From: Gracilariopsis chorda | Taxonomy: Eukaryota; Rhodophyta; Florideophyceae; Gracilariales; Gracilariaceae | NCBI GenBank assembly: GCA_003194525.1 | Contig: NBIV01000508.1 | Coordinates: forward strand, 1 to 23,257 | Direction: 5' to 3' | Length of the DNA stretch: 23,257 nt | Shown: in pieces, positions 15,003 through 23,257 of the stretch | Numbering within the stretch: the first letter of the stretch is position 1 | How the letters are laid out: each line of letters opens with the position of its first letter | Notes under the pieces: generated by a model | What the model was told of the DNA's origin: nothing | Databases searched by the model: none | What the model saw: only the letters and a program-made list of their open reading frames with translations | Made by a program: the position numbers and the translations under genes

Positions 15003-16864
15003 GCGACCGGCTACCTGTAACTCTCAACTTTCGTGTACTCATTGAAAGCTTGACAACGTCTTATGCCACAGCAATATGTGTGCATGAAAGATTAGCGTGG
15101 TTTGGACTGTTTGTGGAAGTGGTTGTAGTATACGTCTGTTTTGCAAGTCCAAAGCAATAAAGAGTTGCTCCGTTTTTCTAAACTTGATGAATGCGTCCTT
15201 AGAAATATCGTACTCGTAAGATACTAAATGAAAGCTACCCGTTCACATATCTTTGTTCTGGATTTATTTGAATGATTATTGCGTATGTTGGTGGTCCGCC
15301 CATGAACAAACAACAACAACATACTACTATCTGGCATACCCATCGGGGTAGTGTTGGTGCATGCTTCATTGTGGGGTAGAGCATGGTTGCGTGGCTACCA
15401 CTAAAACGGAGTGTTTCCTTCTGTGTGTATCCGTATCCGCCAGTCGCGTTGTCTTAGCCACAGGAATGGGGCTGGAGAGTGTGTTCTGAACAGCTCAGAA
15501 AGAAGGCTGTCCAGTTCAAAACTTTTGAGCAATTCCGGGTGCATGTTGAATAAAAGATTTGCCAAAAGTATTTATCTCGGGTAAACGGTAACGTCACCGC
15601 TTCGTAACCACTTCAACAAAGAACAGATATCGCATCATCCGCCTACACTGGCCGTGTAGAAGAGCCATGAACGACAACTCGAAGAAGCACAACCACGAAA
15701 TTCACCAGCACACGCATCAAAAAGCGCCGTGACACGCGTCATCCTCTCCAGCAGTGCGAAAAGTTTCGCGCGACGGACACCAGCCAGCGTCCGCACTGTA
15801 GCGCTCTCTGACCAGCAACTGCGGCATCGATGCTACATACATGCATTATGAACGACCATTGGAACGGGGCTGGACTGACCGACCGTTCCACTGGAGGACA
15901 CGACGTAAGAGTAGCCGGCCAGGGGTGGCATTGCTGCCCCTTGCGGCGGCAGGGAGGTGAAGTGCTCAAGCACCTGCAATCGAGTCTTACCTTAGAAGAA
16001 TATCCACGCGCTCTCTCTGTTGTAGACTGGCAGTGCCGAAGATAATGAGAATTACTCTGACGTGCTTTGATCCCTTTCACCAGTCTCGCATGTCGGAGCT
16101 CCCACAGTTTCTGTATGACATCGAAAGCTCTGCCTTTCCATATAGAGAACCCTTTGCAGTTTTCAGACAGCACGTGCGGAGCTGACGAATCGTTTGTGCG
16201 GTTTCAGTAATTTGTGCGGCTTCAGTGATGTGATGATGCTGTTCCAGAAACCCCATCACGTCCAGCGATGAACACTGATGGGGAGGACCGCATAGACCCA
16301 TAATGTCAACGTTTTCAGTTAGTTGAGAATGCCAGATGTGGGTATCACGAAGAGATACATGGGGTGACCTACATAAATAAGACCTTGTTTGTCGAAGGGC
16401 AGCTTTCCTCTTTGTCTTCAAAATATGTCTTTCCGTAGTCAAAGTGAGATATGTGTAATGAGTCTGTCTACAGCAAGCAAGTTCTTGCGCATCACTAGCA
16501 CAAGATTCAATGATGAATTCGAGGCAATTAGTCATACCGTATCTGCGCCCTGTAGTAGCTGTAATGGTGCCATGTTCGTGTTCTTAATTATCCTTCAATG
16601 AACCACGCAAGCAAAAAGGAGAGTGGACGCAGACCAATTGCTGCTTTCACCAAACGAACAGATTATTGCATCTCTTGTTGAGCGCTCACCATGTCACTGG
16701 TAATAACTTCTCATTCGAGACCCTGGTCCTCACGGAATTGATCGATGTTACATGGTATGAAGATCAAAATTTGCAAATGTCATGGAAGTACTATGAAGGC
16801 CGAAACTCATTGCCCATTCGCCTGAACTCCTCCTCCGTGCACTCGACAACTCTTTCTGATACAA
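15003..16864. other. Intergenic region and upstream region of gene 2
   Basis: After the AATAAA of gene 1 no supported gene is seen. At 15720 a short block (AAAGCGCCGTGACACGCG) resembles 1423-1445 near the element's left edge. From about 16040 the sequence is a diverged copy of the region in front of gene 1. Minus-strand frames at 15739-16173 and 16077-16535 overlap each other and contain no recognised domain; I treat them as chance. Confidence 0.5.
15156..15161 (+). terminator. AATAAA polyadenylation signal of gene 1
   Basis: AATAAA at about 155 nt after the stop codon of the gene ending at 15002. No equally clear signal follows gene 2. Confidence 0.65.
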
Positions 16865-16872
16865 TATAAAAG
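16865..16872 (+). promoter_or_regulatory. TATA box of secreted-protein gene 2
   Basis: TATAAAAG, 121 bp upstream of the ATG at 16986, the same spacing as in gene 1. Confidence 0.8.
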
Positions 16873-16985
16873 TAACCTTCATCGAGAACTCTTTCTATCT
16901 CACTTCCAGCTATAGCCTCATCTGCATTTGCAAGGAACAGCAGTCTCCGCTTCTCACCGAATTCAAACTCTCTGCGCCTTTCACC

Positions 16986-17717
16986 ATGAACGCCTTCGCC
17001 GCTATTCTTGCTATTTGTTTTGCAAGTTTGGTTGCCTCTTCCACATTCGCCCACCCTATCCAATACGCCAAGCTCCCAATTTTGAAGATCGAAGAGTCTA
17101 CGATCGCCGTGCCGCTCGTCCGCCAGCAAACAGAGGAAGCCGTCTTCGCCGTCAACAGTTCCCAAAGCGGATTCGCCCGCACCACTGAGACTGGGCTCAC
17201 TGTACAAATCGGCACCAGCGGAACCTTATCATTCTCTTTCAATGTGTTCGCTGTCGAGTCTGAGACGCTTGCTAATCTTGACCAAGAATTTGAGTCCTCT
17301 CTGACTGTCTCGGAACGCGAAGAATATGAGAGCTTCCGATCCGAGTACAACCGGGGCTTGAACATCCCGTTCCTGAGGTGGATCGGAGTCAACCTTGGAA
17401 ACTCGCAGGTCACTCGCGAAGAAATGGAGCGCAGCTTCGAACTTCGTGAAAACTACAACACCCAGTCCAGCATTGCTCAGCAGATTGTGCAGAACGTGCA
17501 ACAGCAGAATATTCAGGTATCCGGATCGCTCACAGCGTTCGGAACTAGTTTCATCCCGACAACTGTGTTTGCTTTCATTCGAATTGCTCGCATCACGCTT
17601 CAAGACGGCAGCACGATGACTGTTGTGTCGCAAAACGGTAACGATGTTGTAGCAGCTGATGCCGGTGGAAACACTGTCCCGTCTTCCGGCGGTACCATCA
17701 ACACTATCCCGCTCTAA
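16986..17717 (+). CDS. Secreted protein of unknown function, paralogue 2 (243 aa)
   Basis: Same length and layout as the gene at 14271. The signal peptide differs at several residues (MNAFAAILAICFASLVASS), with likely cleavage after Ala22 before HPIQYAK. The mature chain differs at only about a dozen positions, such as Thr/Ser and Ile/Arg in TETGLTVQIGTSG and NGNDVV near the C-terminus. Residues from about 85 to 195 are identical in the two proteins, and the DNA there is nearly identical even at silent sites, while the promoter and signal peptide have diverged. Recent gene conversion is the likely reason. No cysteine in the mature protein. Family unknown; extracellular location inferred from the signal peptide. 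No clear AATAAA follows. Confidence 0.88.
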   Translation: MNAFAAILAICFASLVASSTFAHPIQYAKLPILKIEESTIAVPLVRQQTEEAVFAVNSSQSGFARTTETGLTVQIGTSGTLSFSFNVFAVESETLANLDQEFESSLTVSEREEYESFRSEYNRGLNIPFLRWIGVNLGNSQVTREEMERSFELRENYNTQSSIAQQIVQNVQQQNIQVSGSLTAFGTSFIPTTVFAFIRIARITLQDGSTMTVVSQNGNDVVAADAGGNTVPSSGGTINTIPL

Positions 17718-18853
17718 GTGACCGGCTACCTCAACTTAAGATCGAGTATGCAATTTTTGAGAGCAGGACAAAGCTTACCGTCGGGCTTGAAGCTACCTTT
17801 ATTGTAGTAGATGAGGATAGATCTTATTTGGTGCGCCTCTCTAGATTTATACGACAGAACCGATAAAGCTATCTATACATGGCAAACAACCGTGCAGACA
17901 TGGTCCAGTTGGTGAGAAATCTCTTGTACCTAAACTTGCCTTTGCATTTCGGCAGTAAATGAGCACTCAATTGAAAGAGGGCTGTTTACTGGTTTCCTTT
18001 GTGCATTTGCAAAATTCCTTAAACTTCATGTTCACAAGGTCGTTGGAAGGTGCCCGTCATCAAGAGAAACCGCTTAGCGATGCAGACGTTCAAACATTAT
18101 TCTACACCTGATGCTCTCAATTAGAACGGAAGCGAAAATCCTTTTTGGTAAGAGTTTCGCAACATGTGACGATGGGGGTACTTTTGCAAATCTACATTGC
18201 ACGCAGAGACAACATAGGTCTGCGATTTATAGATTTTATTCCTGAGAATCAAAAAGCATTTAGTTAATTCAGCAGCCAAAGTGTGTAAACAAAGCATTCA
18301 GGCAACACTAAAGCGATTGGGATGGACATTTTCGCAAGGACTGCGAGAGCACAACGTGTTACAATATCATATGTGCTGCTCTATGGGTGATGCTGCTGCA
18401 ATGTTTATCAATAGGTGGCGAAAGCTTCGCTTGTGGTGAGGGCACAAGGTGGACAAGAATATCGTTTTAGGGGTAGGGAGTTTATGCCACGCTGGGTGAA
18501 TCGCCGATGGGTTCTTGATTGGCGCTCAAAGGGAGTACGCAGATTATGGAGGCATGTGTACAGAGGCGTTAAAATTGATAACCTTCATTTAAGGGCAGAG
18601 CGGTAAGCTGCGGCAGGCGGATGCATTGAGTCGGAGTTAACACAAGCGGCCACGGCTGTCTTGCTTTGCCTACCCACTGTAACAGGTGACACTGTCTCGA
18701 ATTTGGAATTGAAGAAGTATAGTTCCAAATGGGTGCAGCAGGTCTAAGTGGTCGAACACACGCGAAAGTATGGGGTACAAAAGGGGCAGGAATGTCGCTA
18801 TGAGTTGTAGAAGAGATGATCATCGACCTGTCAGAAGAACAGATTCTAGTAAA
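17718..18853. other. Intergenic region, no recognised gene
   Basis: I see no supported gene here. A plus frame at 18415-18606 has only a GTG start, and a minus frame at 18569-18967 crosses the duplication boundary; neither has a recognisable domain. The end, 18853/18854, is the junction into the second copy of the large duplication. No inverted repeats or target duplications were noticed at the junction. Confidence 0.4.
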
Positions 18854-20414
18854 GTATTTCCCAGTCGTTGCACCCACAGCGCTCACATTTGCTGGGTCTC
18901 TCGTTCCCTGATTAACATTTTCTCTGAACCATTCTCTCTCATCGCTTGACGCGTACTTCTGCTTCATAAATATTTAGCTGTTGCGTTTTTTACAACCTCT
19001 AACTCTGCGCTTCTTTTTTTGTTCACGTGCTCACGTCAAGTGCTGCTTCATCCACCTGGAACTTTTGACTCACCAAACCGTACTGAGATCTAACCAGAGG
19101 TTTTGAATGTCTATCCCCGGTTATTAAACATGGAAATATTGCGACAGAGTCGCTCCGAATATTGCAGATAAACGACGTTCTTGTATTTGGCCTTCTACGT
19201 TAGCATTCTTCTGCTTTTTTTGTCATGCGATATGTCCTTTTGCACACGAGTGTTTTTGCTGTTCATCGAGGTTTGGACAATAATCAAGTTGTTTGAAACT
19301 GCAGTTTTTCTTTGTTATGAATCCCTTTGCAAAGGGTACTTTTGGGTGTTCTATTCTCTCACTAACATGCAGAAAATACGTATCATTACGTAACCGCAAG
19401 AACTACTAGCACAGTACATGCTGTGTCATCGACCATAACCTATACAGTGGCGTCGCGGTCAAAACCTCTGCGTGGCTAGTAGACTTTATTCTCAGCATCT
19501 GTTCTGCAATGGATATAGAAATCCAGAACCTAAAAACCAGGAATGGCTTGTTTGGGATGGGAAACGAAACGAATAACTGTTGCGATAGCTCGGCATAGAT
19601 ACCGAGCAGGGACTTCTTTCCATGCCACTTTTGGCTTGGGTTTGATGCCCTCTTCGCGGAGCCGACGCCCTCTCTGAGTGAAGTGTCTGTCTACAAAACC
19701 TAAACGTTTTCGAAGCAAGACGAACTACTTGTTTGCCCGGTATCACAAGACTGAGATTCTGGATGTGGATTTGCGGAATGATGCAGACTCTTGCACAACT
19801 GTCCTGTTTGAGAGAGTTGAACGATGACGATGGGGTGTTGGACGCAGGTCTTGGTGAAGCCGGTGCCTTAACAATTGGAAATGCCGCCAAATCGTAACAA
19901 CTTCATTCAGGAGAGGCGCCGTCTGTCATCCGCTCAGGTGCCCGCTCGGATGTGGGCTCAAAATACTTAATAGTGCAGACCATTTCGTTCTTAGATGCCA
20001 CCGAAGAGCGGCATCCCGGCGTCGAGAGCTCCCGCCTCTCCGTGAGAGGCAGGCTCTGACGCCGAATCAATAGTAAGGACATGGCCAGAAAAGCTGTTGG
20101 TTTATCTAGAGAGAGAGGGGTTCTTTTCAATGTAACCCCTACCGTAGTCTTGGAATTAGAGACACGAGCTCATACAAACACACACACAATCCGCTCAGAA
20201 AGGCCAGCCAAAGAAGTGACCCACGACGACAACAACAACGTACCACAAATGCACCCTACATAACTCATTCGAAAAGCGCCGTGGCACGCGCCATCGTTTT
20301 CCAACGGCGCGCCTCGCTTGCCAACTGTCACCTGCTGTATATATCTTACATCCTGCACAAGACATTGTGTGGAGTCCCGCCATCGTGCTCTAACGAGCAG
20401 CAGCAGCATCGAGT
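18854..20414. other. Left flank, copy B
   Basis: Second copy of 1-1563. No intact gene. Identical over long stretches (for example most of 20081-20400 against 1231-1550), with one-base indels elsewhere. Confidence 0.5.
19530..19890 (-). pseudogene. Possible frame-disrupted small ORF, copy B
   Basis: Counterpart of 680-1025. The upstream part (containing ASPRPASNTPSSSFNSLK and NLSLVIPGKQVVRLASK) stays open here. An extra T near 19709 then shifts it out of the frame that continues RLGFVDRHFTQRGRRL to the common C-terminus. The frame has no ATG; the nearest usable codon is TTG and a TGA lies just before it. Unknown protein, possibly a fragment. Confidence 0.25.
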
Positions 20415-20419
20415 GTATT
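20415..20419. repeat. Target-site duplication GTATT left of the solo LTR
   Basis: Same five bases and same flanking sequence as at 1564-1568. Confidence 0.93.
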
Positions 20420-20682
20420 TGTTAGGCATTCCCCCCCCAACTGTTGCCCTAAGTGAAAAAGACTGGGAGGGGTGGAGTCCCTATGAGATTCGATCTCATT
20501 CTAAGGGCCAACCCCCTCTCGCCGCTTCCACCCCAGGCGCGTCCGCCTCAGCAGATGCGCGCGCTGCAACAAGGTTGTTCAGCTTTGTCGTGTGGAACGC
20601 CGCCGTCCAACGCTACCTTGTAAACCGCCCCCGCCTTTCTCACTCACCTGCAGCCCAACGACAGCAAACGCTGAACTTCGTC

Positions 20683-20923
20683 ATGAGAGGAGGAAACGGA
20701 GCTAAAGACACCACCAACCGCGAGTGCAATGCCGCAAAGAACAAGAAGGCCAAGGGCTCTCAGATCGATTCCAATCAGTCCGCCATGAACATCATTTGCA
20801 ACATTTGTCGCGCCACCTTCATGTGCACTATGAAAGAAGCCTCCTCTGCCAGCACGCTGAGAGCAAGTATCCCCAAGCTATCAATTCACCGACTGCTTCC
20901 CTCATCTTGCCAAGTCCAAATAG
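20683..20923 (+). pseudogene. ZNF706/At2g23090-like ORF, frameshifted in the solo LTR
   Basis: Matches the intact 240-bp gene but is 241 bp long. One base is lost just after ATGAAAGAAGCC (near 20842) and two are gained near 20874-20880, so the second half, including the His58 region and CFPHL, is out of frame. C39 and C42 are upstream of the break. Ala9 is Asp here. The stop TAG at 20921 is out of frame with the ATG. It is either real decay or sequence error. Confidence 0.75.
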
Positions 20924-21578
20924 CCGCCATATCAGCAAGCGCTATCCTCACACCCCGTATCCGAACGTCACATTACTGCGCATGTACATCTCTGTCCGCA
21001 TTGCTTCGCTTGCGCTTGGAAACCTTTCAGTTCGAGTCAAAACCATTTGCCTTCGCTCCCAACCTTCGCCACCTGCCTCTCTGCCTGGAACACCAAGGAT
21101 ACCCGTGGAAATGAAAAAGCGCTAGGACGATTGAGAGCACCAAGGCGGCAAAAGCATTAGTGAGGCGACCAGCCATGGAGTCGTGAACTCGCCCACATGG
21201 AACGAGGGCAAGTTTTGCTACCGACCCGACGTCAGCGTGAAGTGGACGTAGACGTCCGCGAACAGTGTGAGGGAAACTCTCCGTTCTACACTACGTAGTC
21301 TTGGTAGTCACACCATAGGCCCGGTTCTACCAAAGCGAAGAATATACGGAGCAGACAGGAATACAGCCCAAGTTATCGATTGCCCATTTTGAAGTCTCTT
21401 TGAGCTTTTGTCATCGTGTGTAGAAACAGAAGAGAGACACGATAGCTGCCACCGCGCGATCGCGCAGCCATGTCGTCTCACCACCGCCGCCACCATTCGC
21501 AGTACCGCATCTTATTGCAACGTATACACGCAAGAAGAAGCAGTTTATTGACATCATAAGGAAAGATGGTAGCATATA

Positions 21579-22004
21579 TTAGTCCTCCCTCTGCAATTCT
21601 TCATCTATTGCTGTGGCCACCGCAAGCATAACACCCCTCACAAAGGGGACGCCGACGAATCCGCCCGAATACCATTCCTTCGAGAATCCCTTGTATATAT
21701 AAAAGGGGAAGCGCTCCAAACGATATTGAAGGGAAGGCTGCAGCTCACCTACTTTCTGATGGCCATCCGCTAGAGCCAGGAGTAGGCCACCAAACTGGGC
21801 AACATCGTGAGATGGGTTGATGGCGCTGTCCTCAGGCATCAGACCATACTCTGCCTGAATTGAGAGCGCCTCTTCGGTGGAAGGCCCGGCCTCGGAAGCT
21901 TCGTCATCGATGAAACGATTGCGTTTACAAGGTGGTTCCGGGGACGAATCGTCGGATATCTCTCGAACAAGCCTGGTGACATTCGGACGTGGATGTTTAG
22001 GCAT
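21579..22004 (-). CDS. Antisense LTR-encoded protein, solo LTR copy (141 aa, partly frameshifted)
   Basis: The first about 98 residues and the last about 22 are the same as in the other LTRs. Between them a lost base near 21711, three lost bases near 21665 and a gained base near 21643 change about 22 residues (RFPFYIYKGFSKEWYSG instead of RLPLLYIQGILEG) and then restore the frame. TATATA upstream and the reverse AATAAA downstream are kept. If the indels are sequence errors the protein is the normal 142-residue one. Confidence 0.45.
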   Translation of the reverse strand: MPKHPRPNVTRLVREISDDSSPEPPCKRNRFIDDEASEAGPSTEEALSIQAEYGLMPEDSAINPSHDVAQFGGLLLALADGHQKVGELQPSLQYRLERFPFYIYKGFSKEWYSGGFVGVPFVRGVMLAVATAIDEELQRED

Positions 22005-22204
22005 AGTGGGGTGGTTGGAACAATGTTGCTGGAATCATCTGGTGTGGGAACAACGTACTATATAGACTCAAAAATACCCTAGGAGTACAATGCCTTTCGC
22101 CAAACTGGTCCGTCATGGCGAGGAAGTGTCCCATGACCGATTGTTATGAGTTGTTACTTCAACCTAGTATGCGAAACTAGAGGTATTCATATAGAACGAT
22201 TGTC

Positions 22205-22212
22205 TATAAAAG
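22205..22212 (+). promoter_or_regulatory. LTR TATA box, solo LTR copy
   Basis: TATAAAAG as in the other two LTRs. In a solo LTR it could act as a promoter for downstream host sequence. Confidence 0.55.
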
Positions 22213-22755
22213 CCCGAGTTCGGTGGCCTCCAAGCCAACTCGGGCCAGACCACTTCTCCTCTCTTCGGCAACCCCACCTTCTCTTAGAGCAGTCTGCTCC
22301 TCCCTGCCATCAACACACTTTTCCCCACCTACCTTTAAACGTGCTTTTACTAACACCGCCCTTGTTTGGGCTCATCATCTGTGGCATGGTGCACTTCGGC
22401 CGCATACTAGACCTAAAGTCTTGATCGTGCGTGTTGGCCGTGGTGCTATATCAGGAGTGGTCATCAGCACTACGCTAGATCTAAGGTTTTGATCGCGTAG
22501 GTTATCCGCTGGTGCAGTCTCTTCGCTACATGTCCCAAGCTTGTTCGCTTATTATACAATCACTACCTAGTTCCTTTGCTACGTAATACATTGGTTATTT
22601 GACGCAGTTTGTTTCTGTTTACTACATTGGCATTGCACGCCTGTGCTGGTACTCTCGAGCTACGATTCCATTTCTGACCTGCACTCCAGTGAACAAGGGT
22701 ACAAAAAGGACTGTCATCGTCCAGTGTCGTGACAACGTGCAACATGACACTCACA

Positions 22756-22760
22756 GTATT
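22756..22760. repeat. Target-site duplication GTATT right of the solo LTR
   Basis: Same five bases as at 12832-12836, followed by the same right flank. Confidence 0.93.
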
Positions 22761-23257
22761 CTTGGGAACCGGTTACGTATCTAGGGTTCCATACTCGCGC
22801 TCCCTAACAGTCTGATTCAGCAAAAAAAGTCATAAGAAAGCATTGGAAAGTGGAACTACCATCGGCGACACTCACTTTCAATGGGGTGTAATTGCTACAG
22901 CAGAAGCTCTATGTTGCCGAAAAGAATGTGAATTACTCTGACGTGCATCTTGGATCACTTACCGTAAGTCCGTCAGTCCAAAGCACTTTTGAGCTCCTGC
23001 CGGTTTCTATGACATGAAAGCATCTTTGCGTTTCGAGGTAGAGAACCCTTTGTAATGCTCACTCTGTACGTTTGCTGACGAATCATTGGACCAGCTCCAA
23101 TGACAGAATTGCTGTTGCATGTCCATTGATGAATGCCGATGACGCGGTGTGATAGTAAAAAAATGATGACGTACGTACTGGTTTCGATCGAGTGCGCGTA
23201 CGGATACGCGAATTGCAAAAGGATACACGAGGTGGCCTCCATACATGGTAACTTTCT
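22761..23257. other. Right flank, copy B, up to the window edge
   Basis: Copy of 12837-13339, the distal upstream region of secreted-protein gene 1. No gene is seen. A third copy of the secreted-protein gene is expected about 0.9 kb beyond the window end if the duplication continues. Confidence 0.6.

Larger units (their letters stand above)
12990..15010 (+). repeat. Gene-plus-upstream module 1 (older tandem duplication)
   Basis: This module and 16040-17730 share diverged upstream blocks, the TATA box at the same spacing, and a coding region that is much more similar than the rest. The duplication is older than the 18.85-kb one, because its non-coding parts align only in patches. The distal part of the module seems to have been split from its left neighbour by the retrotransposon. 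Confidence 0.7.
16040..17730 (+). repeat. Gene-plus-upstream module 2 (older tandem duplication)
   Basis: Partner of 12990-15010. Homology ends shortly after the stop codon (shared GACCGGCTACCT), and the 3' regions are then unrelated. Confidence 0.7.
20420..22755 (+). repeat. Solo LTR (2336 bp)
   Basis: A single LTR with TG...CA ends lies between the same flanks and the same GTATT as the full element. No internal sequence is present. At diagnostic sites it agrees with the 5' LTR over most of its length (AACAAGG, TTTGTCG, CCAACGC, CTTCAAC, ATTCATA, TTTAAACG). It agrees with the 3' LTR at its right end (CTGTCATCGTCCAG) and at CCGCGAG near the left. This fits either LTR-LTR recombination with a crossover in the last 300 bp, or retention of the ancestral base at each site. 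Confidence 0.95.
18854..23257. repeat. Large tandem duplication, copy B (holds a solo LTR)
   Basis: Begins GTATTTCCCAGTCGTTGC, as at base 1, and runs to the window end matching 1-1568, one LTR, and 12832-13339. The differences from copy A are mostly one- to three-base indels, many in short homopolymers, with fewer substitutions. That pattern is unlike the difference between the two LTRs of the full element, which is mostly substitutions. It may reflect sequence quality at this end, or real decay. Confidence 0.9.

Noticed and set aside
15739..16535. Two overlapping minus-strand frames of 144 and 152 residues
   Set aside because: They overlap in different frames, run through a duplicated non-coding block and show no recognisable domain or promoter.
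18415..18606. 63-residue plus-strand frame rich in Arg and Trp
   Set aside because: It has only a GTG start and no supporting promoter, homology or polyadenylation signal.
1..23257. Window as a circular molecule with redundant ends
   Set aside because: The terminal repeat contains an 8.9-kb deletion relative to the start and carries independent differences. Tandem duplication or haplotype joining explains it better.
1..23257. CRISPR arrays, rRNA or tRNA genes
   Set aside because: No regularly spaced short repeats and no rRNA sequence were seen. The only tRNA-like sequence is the primer-binding site, which is a partial complement, not a gene.

Overview
This is eukaryotic nuclear DNA. The evidence is a complete Ty3/gypsy LTR retrotransposon with its target-site duplication, intron-less genes with TATA boxes about 120 bp upstream of their ATG, and an AATAAA polyadenylation signal. 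I see no bacterial operon structure. The species cannot be read from the window. A compact, intron-poor, retrotransposon-rich genome such as a red macroalga would fit, but that is inference.

Layout. 1-1563 is non-genic flank with one frame-disrupted small ORF. 1569-12831 is an 11.26-kb retrotransposon flanked by the 5-bp duplication GTATT. It has unusually long LTRs (2348 and 2350 bp, about 0.6% different by eye, hence a young insertion). One continuous gag-protease-RT-RNase H-integrase frame is broken by a single in-frame TAA, and a purine-rich tract precedes the 3' LTR. 12837-14149 is the upstream region of a gene for a small secreted protein (14271-15002). A second, paralogous gene (16986-17717) follows with its own duplicated upstream region. 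17718-18853 has no recognisable gene. From 18854 to the window end the sequence of 1-13339 starts again, but the element there is reduced to a solo LTR (20420-22755) with the same GTATT on both sides. The window therefore holds just over one period of a tandem duplication of at least 18.85 kb. One copy keeps the full element; the other has lost its internal region, presumably by LTR-LTR recombination.

The most striking content is inside the LTR. Its U3 part carries two protein-coding units facing each other. The first is a sense-strand 79-residue protein that I recognise as a ZNF706/At2g23090-type (4F5/SERF-related) small zinc-finger protein, evidently captured from a host gene. The second is an antisense 142-residue protein of unknown family with its own TATA box 55 bp upstream and a reverse-strand AATAAA 30 nt past its stop. 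Because they lie in the LTR, every insertion carries two copies and every solo LTR keeps one. Other oddities: gag starts inside the LTR and is translated through the primer-binding site; 13 nt of that site recur 109 bp upstream in the LTR; gag and pol share one frame across a TAA; and the integrase is followed by a long C-terminal extension of unknown function.

Caution: the second copy (18854-23257) differs from the first mostly by single-base indels, often in short homopolymers, so some broken frames there may be sequence or assembly error.
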